DNA of 64,000 nt, from contig CP075493.1 of the NCBI GenBank assembly GCA_021613535.1, forward strand, positions 6,634,001 through 6,698,000, given 5' to 3'. Under the pieces are notes generated by a model that worked only from the letters and a program-made list of their open reading frames with translations, had not been told where the DNA came from and did no database searches. The position numbers were made by a program, and so were the translations under genes. Positions 33,067 to 48,600 of this stretch are shown in pieces (position 1 is the first letter of the stretch; each line of letters begins with the position of its first letter). The DNA is from Adineta vaga (Eukaryota; Rotifera).

Positions 33067-35822
33067 CTAGCGTTGCACTAATTGTGTAAGAAGTGCATTA
33101 GTAGTATTAATGGCTGCAATCACTTGTTCCAGTAAACGATTTTGACGACGTTGTTCGGTAATCAATGTCGTGACATTTTCATTAAGTGTCGTTTCATTAT
33201 TCGATTCAGGTGTCAACGATGGTTTTGTTACAGTATTCGTACTAGTAAAGACAGGTTTCTTAGGAGCATATGTTGATATACCCGTTGGTTCAAACAGTTC
33301 ATTACTATCCGAATGTGTAGATTGTTTTAATGTATCAGAAGTTGATCGAAAAACTTGTGTAGTTAGAGACGAATCTAAATTAAATGATGAAAAAAGCAGA
33401 TTTTCTAAGAATAGTATCACTTACTATTCGGTGACACATTGTCGGATGTTACTTTTGGTGTTGGTATAGATACTTTCTGTGATTGTTGCTGTTGTTTTCT
33501 TACATTTAATACATGATCTATCAATGATTTTCCATTGCTAAGTAATTCGACAAGATAAATATTTTGATTCTTCTCTAGAATTTTCATTTCAAATCGTTCA
33601 GTTTCGAAATCTCGTAAAAGCATATAACGTTCGTCATCGGTTAATTTAATATTTGCTAATTTAATTTGTATACTTTGCCAAGGTATACTTTTCAAAACAT
33701 CTGGACATTCACTAAGACGATCAGTAGAAACAATATCTTCATTACCAAAATCCACAAAATATACAAGAACGTCATTATCTACAAAATCAATCTATTTTCC
33801 AAAGATATTCTTACAAAACACAACCTTCTTACTAGTCACTTTTTTAATCCATGCTCGATACCAAAGATCATCAACATCATATTGTGCACAAATAAGTGTA
33901 TCTGATTTTGGTTGACCTATTAATGGTTGTTTCTTTGCATTCCAATCCTTTAATACATTCATAATTGTCGGCAAACTATCACGCATTAATATAACATGAA
34001 AACATTCTGCTACTGTATCAACAGTTGTTAATTGAATATAGTGAGTTTCAGAAAGGTTGACTTCTGGTTGATTCGAATCAAAATTCATATTTAAATTTGA
34101 TTTCATCACAGTATTTGAAGAAATTAGAGCACGAATTTCATTATTTAGATTTCTTTCACCTAAATTCAATTGAACATACGGAATATTATTTTCTATACGT
34201 AACACAGTCATTTCAAGTTTAACATCAAGAACTAAAATAATCGAAATAAATATTCATCAAACGATATATTACTTTAAACTTACCAAGAATACGAAGGATA
34301 GCATTTGTTTGTTCTTCCGATAACTTTTCCTTCGACGATACACCATCTAATATACATTTCTCACACAAAACTGAGTCCTTATAGTATCTACAAAAGAAAA
34401 TAACTCATATGAGAATCGTTTTCATAAGAATTATTTTCATGTATACTCATTTGGTAATGGTCGAATTCCAAGAATTGAATCACACCATCCAGTATTACCC
34501 CTATTTTTTTTGAAAGAAATCTTTACAAAAATTTTCAAAGCAAGTTCTTTTACCAATCAATATATTGAACACGTACACGAGTATCATCAATTTCTATGAC
34601 ACGAGCTCGATACCAATCACTATTAAATTGTGCTGCACAAATTTGTCCAACGATTAACCTTTTTTGTTTTTAAATATGAAGAAAACTGAGTTCATTCAGT
34701 TTGTTTTTTTCAATAGAACTTATCTTTACTTTGTTCTATAAGAATTTGCTTGAACCTTTGCTAATTGTTCATGTTTATTCATTTGAGTGATAAGTAATGT
34801 TGCATTTACATAATCGTCTAATGTTGCTGCAAATACAACATTAGGGACTTCAAGATTGGATAAATAAACACTATGAGTTGTATTCTGATCAAATAGTTCA
34901 TGATCATGAATGTTGATTGAGTGATAAAGAGTGGACGTTCCTAAAGAAAATCTTTGATTTAAATCATTAAATATTCTTGTTCGAACCATTTTGGATTGGA
35001 CTTTTATTATATCCAATAATTTGTGACTGTTGCATAGATGTACCATTCCATGCTGGTTTAGGCGTATTGACTATATGATCGATTTCATTGGTACTTGGTC
35101 GTGAATTATGCTTAACATCGTTTTTGATTGTATATTACTGGGTGATTGTTCACTAGCAGCTGTTCGAAAAGCATTAGATCGTGATTGAGTTTCAGGTGAT
35201 GGAGTACCATTATTTTCAATTGAATTCATGTTTGTTGCTGACATAGTACGACTAAATTATTTAGATATGAAATTATATCCTATATTTTCAATATTATTAT
35301 TTACAATCCATTTTGTGGTCGATCAGAACTATTATTCCCAGACCGTAACTAAAACGATAAAGATCATAAATCAAAGCATGTAAAGTACATACAGCTAACT
35401 AATTACCATTGAATGACTAACACGTAATGTAAATGTCCCAATAACGTGATTATTCAACCGTTCAACGGCTTGATTACAACTTTCGGCATCAGTAAAATTG
35501 ACAAAACTAAATGGTTTTCATTGTCATCGAGCAAAAAAATAATTCATATATTACATACCCACATTCTCCTTCATAATTGTGATTAAATGGTAAAACTTTA
35601 GTAGAAAGAACTTGCCCACATTGTGAGAATAATTCGTTTAATTGTTCCTATATACACCGATGAAAATATCTTTTCATTGGGAAAATAAAAGTTTTACTGC
35701 AGTAAAATCGGTCGGTAGATTTTTTACTATTATACTATTAACACGTCTAAAATTTCAGATAAAAATCGATTCCTTCGTTGAAAAAAATCTTCATTTATTC
35801 ATTACTTATTAAAATCAGCCAT
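33067..35822 (-). CDS. RRM and tandem Tudor domain protein (Vreteno/TDRD-like), frame disturbed in linker
   Basis: Multi-exon gene. The N-terminus starts MADFNKRVNSIIVKNLP (RNP2) and continues to FSFVNFTDAESCNQA (RNP1), making one RRM. After a Ser/Asn-rich linker come two Tudor domains: GQICAAQFNSDWYRARVIEI...VQYIDWGNTGW and ICAQYDVDDLWYRAWI...VYFVDFGNED. The C-terminus is a Gln/Ser-rich linker and a short helix. RRM plus Tudor proteins (Vreteno, TDRD10) act in germline granules and the piRNA pathway by binding methylarginine on Piwi proteins; that role here is inference. In the linker the frame shifts near 35120 and back near 34970, with a TAG at 35071-35073 in the outer frame, so either indels in the assembly or real damage is present. 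Confidence 0.7.
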
Positions 35823-36135
35823 AATCTATAAATAAAATTCGTCGAACAATTTTGTTTTTCTGAATTACCAAAATGGAGGCGCGTGGAGAGAAAAACTTAC
35901 TTTAAAGAAGCTCTGTATGATCATGTTATTGATTGGTCGATTTGATCAAACACTATGATTCATACAGAATTAGAAAAAAAAAACAACTTACAACGCATAC
36001 GTTATAGATTTATTTCTTTATTCGTTTCAGGGTGTTTGTCTGCTTGTTTAGAATAATATTAATGCCAGCTGGAACCTCCCTAGTCAAAATCTTGTCGTTA
36101 TAGATTTGAAAGTTGTCGTACAATAATTATTGACT
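35823..36135. promoter_or_regulatory. Shared upstream region of two divergent genes
   Basis: About 310 bp separate the starts of the RRM-Tudor gene (-) and the lunapark gene (+). Such a short head-to-head gap suggests a bidirectional promoter; no specific element could be recognised. Confidence 0.35.
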
Positions 36136-37893
36136 ATGTCATTTTTTCATCGTTTATTTAAATTTCGAATCTTTGTATGTAATAAAATATTCGTCTTATA
36201 TTCTACTAACAATCTATTCAATTCTTCCAGAAATTTCGTGCAACTCTTAGTGAAGAACTCGATGATTTACATAGTGTAAGTTTTTTGTTTTTCCAAAATA
36301 TTTTCATTTCAATATCTTCTACAAATAATTATAGGAATTAAATCATCTTCAACAAAGTTTAATTCAATCACGACTATTGCGACGAAAATGGACGAAATGG
36401 TTTGCTATCTATGCGATTATCATCTATTTAGTGTCAAATATTTCTTATTATGTATTATTTCTTTCACAAGATTTCGTTAGTCGAGTCTATACCTTTACAG
36501 TGTCTATTGCCTTGGCTGTTTTGTATGTCTTTCTTTGTTGATAATTAAAATCAAACTTTTAACAAATAAATTTTTATATCAATAGATTATATAGTATGCA
36601 TTGGATTATTCGTTGGTATTTTCGAATGATGATTCAAGCGAAAGGTAAGAATAAAAATGAACAGTTATGTTATGTATTTTTGTATTTTAGAGGAAAAATT
36701 GGTATTGTTTAAAGATCGAAAACAAGAATTAGTAAGAAATATTTAATACACGGTAGACTTTTTTGCATTTTGACCTTTCATAGATCGAAGAAGTGAAGAA
36801 TAAAGAAACATATGCTGTAGCAAAGAATCTCTTGGAAAAATATGGTGAAACCATAACACCAGGAGTTCGATCACCAATCATCAATGGAAATAGTAAAGGT
36901 ATATGGATGCACAAACTTCTTTTTGCAACATGTATATATCTATCTGTATTCATTTTTATTCTAGATCTACATCAACGTACATCCATTAAGCCAGCATTAT
37001 CTGGCTTGGAAAAACCAGCCATTTCTAGTAAAATCAATTTTCTTTCTCAAGAAACTCATAATTGCCGAAGTTTTAGTTGTTTCACCAAGACCAGCAGCAT
37101 CGGAAAATGGTAATTATCAGATGCAAACACCAGTACGTGGTGGACCAACTCGTCTAGCAGGTAAATGAACATTTGAAATAATATTTGAGATAAACTGGAA
37201 TTATTTCGTTTTAGTTGGTGTCACACCTGGTAAATTACCAAGAGCAATTTTACCACCACAACGTACTTTTTGGGGTACTATTCTAGACACAATGGTAGGC
37301 GATGGACCATCGAAACGGTATATATGCAAATGGTTCATCTTATGAGATAGAAAAATTATTAATACAATTTTTATTTAGTTATGCATTAATCTGTCATTCA
37401 TGTAATAGTCACAATGGTTAGTTGTATTTTATGTATGAATTACTTAGAATCAATTTTCTTTTCTCTATCACTCTTTGATAGGCATGGCATTAGAAGAAGA
37501 ATTCGAATATTTATGTAAGTTTTTTTTTGTTAGATCTGTATGATATATTTGATTTTCAATTCTCTTTTTCTAGCATTCCGTTGTGCATATTGTAATTATC
37601 TCAATGGTGCTCGTAAACATAAACCAGTTTTCAATGGTAATCTCTCAAGTCCTCCTCCTCTTCCTCCTTCTTTTCCAGTAGAAAATCAATCTGTTGTTGA
37701 ACCTATGGAAATGTCTGCAACGGATTCTTCAGATTCAGCTGATCAAGCAAATGAATCACGAGTAACTCGTCGATCTATTCGTATTCCAGCAACAAACCAT
37801 TCAAGTAGTAATCATAATACAAATGGAAATAAACATACACTCTATCCAACTCTTTCCTCGTCTGAAGAAAGTTTATCAGATAAAAAGAAATAA
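36136..37893 (+). CDS. LNPK: Lunapark, ER three-way-junction protein
   Basis: A short first exon (MSFFHRLFKFRIF) is followed by LSEELDDLHSELNHLQ, a two-segment membrane hairpin (about FAIYAIIIYLVSNISYYVLF and IALAVLLYSMHWIIRWY) and a coiled coil with EEVKNKETYAVAKNLLEKYG, as in lunapark. A Pro-rich part leads to VGDGPSKRYALICHSC, SHNGMALEEEFEYL and FRCAYCNYLN, the conserved C4 zinc finger. Lunapark stabilises three-way junctions of ER tubules and is usually N-myristoylated; here the second residue is Ser, so that signal is absent. A 49-bp intron at 37028-37076 restores frame in the linker. The tail is Ser-rich and ends at the TAA at 37891-37893. Confidence 0.93.
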
Positions 37894-38122
37894 CACTCAA
37901 AACTTTTTCTCTCTTTTCTTTTGTTAATGATCTCAATAATAGTAAGAATTCATTCGATTCACCACATATGTATTTGATACTGGTGTTATTTTTTCTTCTT
38001 CTTTTGTCTTATGAAATAAAGCGAATACAATCTCTTGTCAGTTTTTTTTTATTTGTTTGTCTTGTCTATATGATGTTCTTATTTTATTGTAGATTTCTAG
38101 TACTGAGAAAAGAGAAAAAAAG

Positions 38123-40902
<2,780 letters not shown>

Positions 40903-41544
40903 TCCGTTTATATGTCTGTTGTTTTGTTTTTAAGATGAAGAAAAAAAAAGAAAAGAATCTATTGTTAACCGAGACTAATTTTCTCTATGGAAAAACGAAT
41001 AGAAAATACGACGATTTCTAATCTCTATGCAAGTAATAACTGTTGATACATATAAATCTTCACATCATTTATAAAATATTTTCCAAATAGATCGAGATTG
41101 ATTAAAGTAATAGTGTCGAAAATATATTTGTATAGAAGAATTAGATCTATGGATAATGATGATAATTATCGTTAATAGAACATGCGGAGGTGTGAAATAT
41201 ACAAATGTCTTGCTAAATGTTAGCACTCAAAGTTGAGAACTAATTGATTCATGTATCTGTTACAATCTATTTCAACATCTGTTGACCTTGATCTAAAATT
41301 TAATTATATCAAAGAAGAAAGGATTACGAAATGAAGTATAGATCAACATTCAATTTCTCAAAATGTGATTTATGTATGTAGATATTTGAATGTCAACACG
41401 AATAGATAGAAAATACTGTTGTAAATAACAGATAATTTTCTCTTTATTCATTGTGATCATAGTACAAAATCAATCAGTTTGATTGTTTGTTTTCTTTCTC
41501 TAGTGAACACAACAATTGAACCTTTTTCGTTTGGAATATTCTAG
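40903..41544. other. Intergenic region
   Basis: About 640 bp between KARS and DMAC2L, both on the plus strand. A+T-rich with no coding signal. Confidence 0.35.
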
Positions 41545-42560
41545 ATGACAACAATATTTAGTCAATGTTTGACATCGAACAACTTCTTACCACGCATTCA
41601 TCATCGACATTTTTGGAATTCATTAAATATTATTTGGAACAAGTAAGGGGTATGTTTGATTTATTAATATTGTCTAAAGTGAACACACAATTCTTTTCGA
41701 TAATGATGATAATAAATATTTACTTCCTACAGAACCATTTTAGTTGTTTGTTCGTGACATTTCTTTCGTTCATAAGGATTCATACACTTCAATTATATCG
41801 ATTGACAGTTATGACACTTCATTGCCTAGGAAATTTTGAATCCATATAACATAAGTATATATTTAACTGTTTATAGATACGATCGAAAACGTGTACAAGA
41901 AATAGGTCCTGATTTTGCTTGTGCTGAATGGTTAGTACGATGTGGTGGTTTAGTACGTTTCAAAAATTGGGGCTCTTTTATATCGAATTATAATCAAATT
42001 CCAATGGGTACATCTGGACTATTTCGAATAGAAGAAATTCGAGCAGTTAAAGCATGTATTACATCGGAAGGTTTTGCTTATTTAGGTTAATTACATCATT
42101 TATTCATATTGAACATTCAATTGGAATCTTTTTGTTTTGTTTTATCTAGATGGTCTTCGAGATTTGAAAAAAATTCATTTAGAAAAATGTGATCAAATTG
42201 GTGATAGTACGTCAATTCGATGAAATATTTTCTTATTAAATCTATGAGATTGATTTAGGCTGTCTAGCTCGATGCAATAAAGTCAAAGAAACAATTGAAT
42301 CAATCACATTGATTGATTTAAGTGAAATGAGTGAGAATGGTCTTGCATATCTAGCGGGAATGAAGTATGCCATTGTTTGCAATTCTACTGAGCTTTGATA
42401 AGTTTCGTTTTATAGAAATTTAAAACAAATCAATTTAGCTCGTTTAATTAATATCAAAAATCGTGATGCGATTCGGAAATTATTAAGCAATGAATTACCT
42501 CAATGTACAATCAACTATGATGATAAATATCCTTCAGCACCCGAACTCAAAGAAAAATAA
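41545..42560 (+). CDS. DMAC2L: DMAC2L / ATP synthase subunit s-like (factor B), mitochondrial
   Basis: Exons join in frame into about 200 residues. The N-terminus (MTTIFSQCLTSNNFLPRIHHRHF) is a mitochondrial-type leader and is followed by the family signature WNSLNIIWNKYDRKRVQEIGPD, FACAEWLVRCGG. The rest is a short leucine-rich repeat fold (GLRDLKKIHLEKCDQIGDSCL, ESITLIDLSEMSENGLAYLAGM, NLKQINLARL). The family is associated with ATP synthase factor B and respiratory complex assembly in the matrix. The ATG directly follows a CTAG acceptor-like site at 41541-41544. Introns are short, except that the first, after about 41643, is around 230 bp. Confidence 0.88.
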
Positions 42561-42995
42561 ACATGTTTTCTGTTAAATATAGCTTTCTTTTTTGTTATAA
42601 ATAAAGATACTTTCATCGAGAAGGAAAAGAATCGTGGATTTTTATGTACTGGAAAAGATATTTATGATGAATTTCATATCAATTAATCTTGTGATGCGAC
42701 TACTAAGCTTCCGCTGTCAATAGCATATGTCTGGAAAATGAATAAACGTAGTATGTAGCAATTCTATTAGATCTTTTTAATAGACTAGTATAGCACGAGT
42801 CTTGATGCTTGTTTTTCTATTGGTTGTCAAACACATCGGAGGTTCTCATTGAATATTAATGGTGTACCATCAACCAATCATTCTGTTCAATAATACTAAA
42901 GATGTTTTGCACTATTGACACGTTGTTATGTTTTTAAGACATTTCAGTAGATTTAGTTTCAAAATTTTTAAATTTTCTTTTCAGATTTTCAATCA

Positions 42996-43800
42996 ATGGC
43001 GTCACCTGAGCAATCAACTTCAGCGAACTCAAACACTCCACCTTCATCTAACGACAATGAGGAGCAGAAAACAGCGTCAAATAACGATAAAGATTCAGGT
43101 TACGAATGCAATGTGAGTGTCGATGATTTGCGTACTATTCATTATTTAACACATGAATATTCAATCATTAGATTTGTCTTGAAACAGCTCGTAACGCTGT
43201 TTTATCCCTTTGTGGTCATCTTTTCTGTTGGCCATGTATTCATCAATGGCTTGAAACTCGTGCACATAATCCAACATGTCCAGTATGTAAAAGCAGTATA
43301 TCATCTGAAAAATTAATTCCAATCTATGGTCGAAATGCGAATCAGACAGATCCACGGTTTGAATTCTTTTTTGTTTTCTATCAAAAATCAATTTTGTTTT
43401 ATTTAGAAATACGGTTCCACCACGTCCAGCTGGTACTAGAGAAGAACCTCGACAAAATCGAGTAAATAACCTCAGAATGTTGAAAGAATAGACGATGATC
43501 TATTCATTTTGATTTAAACTAGAATTTTGGCTTTGGTGAAGGTGTGAATTTTCAAATGTCATTTGGTTTCGGTGCGTTTCCATTTGGTCTATTTCAAACG
43601 ACATTTGCTACAAATAATTCTGATCATACTTATACACCACGTAAAAATATTCTTTACATCTGAGAAAACGAAAATGAATAAATCTTGTCTGATTTCTTCT
43701 AGCACCACCAAATACAGCTGATCATCAGCAACAGGAATTTTTGTCTCGTTTATTTCTCGGTATTGCATTAGCTGTGATTTTATTCATTATTTTTACTTGA
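42996..43800 (+). CDS. RNF185: RNF185/RNF5-type E3 ubiquitin ligase of the ER membrane
   Basis: A Ser/Asn-rich N-terminus ends in YECN, spliced to [22 protein letters not shown], then HQWLETR and CPVCKSSIS: a complete C3HC4 RING. Downstream are the conserved linkers IPIYGRN and [11 protein letters not shown], the Gly/Phe-rich [21 protein letters not shown] and two hydrophobic C-terminal segments ending [12 protein letters not shown]. This is the full RNF5/RNF185 layout. These ligases act with E2 enzymes in ER-associated degradation. Without splicing the 52-bp intron after the YECN exon the RING would not form. The ATG lies 12 bases after a TTTTCAG acceptor, suggesting a 5'UTR intron. Confidence 0.93.
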
Positions 43801-45674
43801 AATTTTGCTCAATTTCATATTCAATGAAGAACAAAAGAAAGAAAAACATCTCGGAATTCTTTTTCTTCACGTAGCTTTACGTCATATTCTATTTTTATTT
43901 ACAAGCATTTCTTAGAAATATCATATATACATAAATATATAAATGTGAACATACTAGCAGAGAATATTTCTTTTTTCTTCATTTTAGATATATATAAAAA
44001 CGTTCGTTAATAATTCAGGTAATGATGGTTCTTTTTTTTGTGTCAAAATCATAATAATAGACTTAAGTAATCCGTGTGGAAAATTTCTTCTTATCATGCA
44101 TTTATAATCAAGAAGTCATAAAGGAAGTTTAGATTATATCTAATCATCGTTAGACATTTGCAAGAGGAGATTACAACTGCTGGTAAATTATTAAGTATAC
44201 GAACATTTATCATCTAATAGCAATGGATTAGTTATCTTTCTGTGAACATATGCTCAAGAATAATTAGACAGAATGGATGATTAAGTCAATGCGTGTGTTG
44301 TTAAACGTTAACGTAATACTTACCGAATGTAATTTTTTTTTATCAGAATGTTCCGTGCGTTTCCTGCGCGTTGTTATATGTATGCATTACTCTACATAAC
44401 CTAAATCATGAATGTTCGAGAAAAGAAAACAAACATGTTATTCATTGATGAAAAAAATTTGCCTCAGAGACTGATTAGTAGAGAACAAATATGAGTATTG
44501 ACAAGTATAGCACATAGTAACTAACGATACTGATCATGATTTTTTAAACTTTTTTTAATACTTTTAGTCATTTTTCTAGTTCATACATTTCAATTGATCT
44601 CTACTTCCTGTGAGTAAATAAAAATGCCGTAGTCTTGTTTAAAAATAACTATGATCGTCTCATAGGTTATTATATGACTCTCAATTCAATCTAAATAGCT
44701 TTTTCCACCTCATAAAAGTAATTATTCGCTTATACTCAACGAACGGAAGTTTGATTCTCTTCAGTCATGCAAAAGAATGAACGGAAAGGATTTTTTTCCT
44801 ATTCACTTAACAATTATTAACCCTTTTTTCGATAATCAACATCACATATAGTCGAGTCTTCCCATTGATATTCGTCGAAAATAATCGATTATATTCTAAT
44901 GCATATTTTATCTGAACTTTTGTGTTCCTATACATTGAGAACATCGTTCGATTCATTAGAACACTGATAAAAAAAGAAAAAAATCTAATTTCTTTTTCTT
45001 TTCTTTTTTGAGTCCGATCCAATCATCATTCAATTAACTGTTAATAAGAATAAACTCGAATGATCATTATGCATGATCACAAATATTTGCCATTCAATTT
45101 CAAATATATCCCATATCTAAGCTTGCATTGAGTATCCTCGAGTTTTCCGTCAATCTATACCAGAAGTATTCACTTAATGAGAATGATGCATATAGAAAAA
45201 AGAAATGGGTCAATGAGAAATATTCAGAGAGAATGATGAAAATATGATTGCTTCATGTTGTGAATAGCATGTAAGGATGAGGATGATGATGATGAAGGAG
45301 GAGTAGGAGTAGGAGTAGGAAGAAAGAAATAAGAAAAAGAAGATGAAGGAGAGACGGACGTACATTCGGGAAGACGAACGCGCTTGGGGTATGTTTTGAC
45401 ATGTGGGCAAAATAGAAAACAACTCAGTCGTCGTCGTCTTCGTCGCCGTTGTCGTCGATTCGAGAAAACGATAGATAGATGTAAGAAAAAAAAGAGAAAA
45501 TAAGGGTGGGATAAAGAAGAAAAAGAAATGTCTACTATATCTCTAGTGATTTTAGATGATCCATACACATAACGGGTCTTTAATGACAAATGACAACAAC
45601 AGTACAATGAATATCTTTTTTTTCTTATCCATTCGAAATACCATCAACATATTCGATTAAATTATTCCACAAAA
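43801..45674. other. Intergenic stretch with simple repeats
   Basis: About 1.9 kb between RNF185 and the PITPNM gene. It contains GAT/GAG-rich purine tracts near 45280-45350 and GTC/GTT-rich triplets near 45425-45460. Frames here are artefacts of these repeats. Confidence 0.45.
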
Positions 45675-48600
45675 ATGCTTATCAAAGAATATCGAATTCC
45701 AGTACCAATGACTGTCGATGAATATCGAATAGCTCAATTATATATGATTGTGGTAGGTAATCAGTTTCATCAATTGAATATTTTGTCTTGGAAGAAGAAA
45801 AAAAAAGAACTATCATATCATATTATAGGTACTTGAAGAAAGGTAATCAATTAAGGAGAGCTCACTGCTGCATGAGTAATCTTGCTCTTCTTTAAAAATC
45901 TAATCAATTCTGATTCAATACTAAACAAAAAAAAATATATAAATTTTTTTCGACTTTCTTTACTTTTTATCAAACGAATGTATATTTTTTACAGAAAAAA
46001 AGTCGTGAAGAAACCAATTCATCCGGTAGTGGTGTAGAGATAATTAAAAATGAACCGTATACAAATGGACCAGGTGGAAATGGACAATATACATTTAAAA
46101 TCTATCATATTGAAAGACATTTACCTGGTTGGTTTAAAGCTATTTTACCAGCGAATGCAATGAAAATTGAAGAAGAAGCATGGAATGCTTATCCCTATAC
46201 GAAAACACGTTATCGTTGTCCTTTTATTGATCGTTTTCTTATCGAAGTTGAAACATGTTATCAAGCAGATTTTGGTACACAAGAAAATATTTTCAAATTA
46301 AAACCACAAGAAATCGATCAACGTGTTGTTGGTTTGTAGCTTTTGATGAATTATCAACAGAAAAAAATGAAAAAAAGTTCTTTTACTTAGAATTCCTTGA
46401 TATTGTTTCCAGTCAACCACTAGCAGATAATCCAGCAGAAAATCCATTAGTATTTTGTTCGGAAACAACAGGTGCGTGAGGATTTACTTTTCTCTGCTTT
46501 GATGAAATATCATTTTAGTAAACAAGAAGGAGATGTAAATGTAATTCTATTAGTAGGTATAGAACTGAGAGTTGATTTGATTTCGTTTATGACTATCGAC
46601 TTACGATCTATATTTTTATCTTAATAATCTTAATAAGAAAATGTTTTCAAGCGTACTGCATATTTAGGACGTGGACCATTATCAGCAGATTGGTTTGAAC
46701 AAATGAAAAAAACTGCTCGAAAAGATTCAATTATGTGTGCATATAAGTTATGTCGAGCTGAGTTTCGTTATTGGGGTATGCAAAGTCGTTGCGAACGATT
46801 TATTCATGAAATAGGTAGAAGAAGAAAAAATTCGAATTTAGATTAATTACTTTTTTTTGTTGTTTTGTTACAAAATAAATAGCCTTACGTAAAACAATCT
46901 TACGCGCACATCGACAAGCTTGGTGTTGGCAAGATGAATATCAAGGTTTAACATTAGCTGATATACGTCATTTAGAAGATGAAACACAACGTGAATTGAA
47001 TAAACGAATGGCACAATTTCAAAATGAAAATAGCCTTTTATCGATTCGTAATAATGAAAATCCAACGAATGAAACCGAATCAACGAATGATATTAATCAA
47101 CCATTAGGAAACAAACGAGGTCGACAAATGTCTATTGATAGTATTAATGCAACTAGACCACGAATAAATTCATTTCCCGTGCCTCCATTACCAAGAGAGG
47201 AAACACCTGATGATGAATTCTTTGATGCTGAGTGTAAGATCTTATTTTTCTTTTAATAATAGCAAAATATCTATCGAAGATAGATTAAATATTCCGAGCT
47301 ATTTGTAGAATTCATAGACTTGGATTTTTCTTTTGCACTGAAGACATTCTTTGCTTTTCTCACGACTCATAATAGTCTCATCAATCAATTCGGATTAGTT
47401 TCAGCGTTCTTGATCCTTTGGATTTTAAAATATTTTCGCACGATTTAGAATTTATTATGCTTGACAGAAATGTCTCGAATGAGGCAATGTTCTCCGATGA
47501 CCTTCTTCCTATGAAAAATATATCATTTCATTTATTTTCGTATTTGTAGCGTCAATTGAAGGTATTTCAACTTCACGATCTAGTCGTACTCTAACACGTT
47601 CACTCGATGATATTCACTTGATTGATTCAAACAATTCCGGTTCTCATCATTCAAGTATTGAAGATGATGAAGGAACATCCGGACTATCAGTATTAGAAGA
47701 TAATGACAATAAATGTCCGATTGAAATTCTAATCTTAATTTTCTATGGTGGTTAGTTATTTGAATGTTTCTTATTGACGGAATAGTATAGTTCTTTTCTT
47801 TGAATTAGGTAATATATTTTCAACAGAAGAGGCATTTACAAGTGCGAAGAAAACAGATTTTATCACTTTTCGTTCAACATTTGAAACTGTTATGAGAAAT
47901 CATTATACACGTGTTGAAGGCAAAATAGCAATTCGTTTTGTTGTATGTCGTTCAATTTGTATTGAAGCAATCAATTTACTCAATAGTCTATCACCATATG
48001 GAATGCAAAACACAACATATGATATATCACATAGTGAAACATTGCCAATAAATGCAATTCCATTATTTGCAACATCAAATGGAAGTTATCAATCATCATT
48101 AGCAAATGCTATAACGTCAGCAAATCAAGTTTATCAAGAATTTATTTCTTCAAAAGAAGGCAAACATTTTTCCGGACAAGTATGTCAAAATAAAGCAAAT
48201 TATCGTCTTTATCATAACAAAACATGTCTCTTGTAGGTTGTGATTATTGGTGATGCAAATGGAGCAATTTTAGCATATGATGCATTAAGTTTAGATCAGA
48301 GTTTTGATGATACAACATCTTTATATGGCGAAGGTAATCGATAGAAATATAAAGTTCAGTAGAAATATTGTGTTTTTATTTATCTGATTAAATCAGAGGG
48401 ATCATCACCACGTATATCGAAACGTCATAAACGAGCTCAACATGATAATTTTGACAATGCTTCTGGATATTCAGGACAACGATCAACAGCGAAACGTAAT
48501 ATTACTAATGATACACTCGATATCAGTGATAATATGTAAGATGAATTTGTTTTTTGGAAGTATTTTTTTCGATTATCAAGTATTTCATTATAGTTCACGA

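Noticed and set aside
37028-37120. Apparent frame break and stop in the lunapark linker
   Set aside because: A 49-bp GT-AG intron at 37028-37076 restores the frame and leads to SPRPAASENGNYQM.
45224-45607. Minus-strand frame with a poly-Arg stretch
   Set aside because: It is produced by GTC/GAG-type simple repeats, with no domain, splice context or conservation signal.
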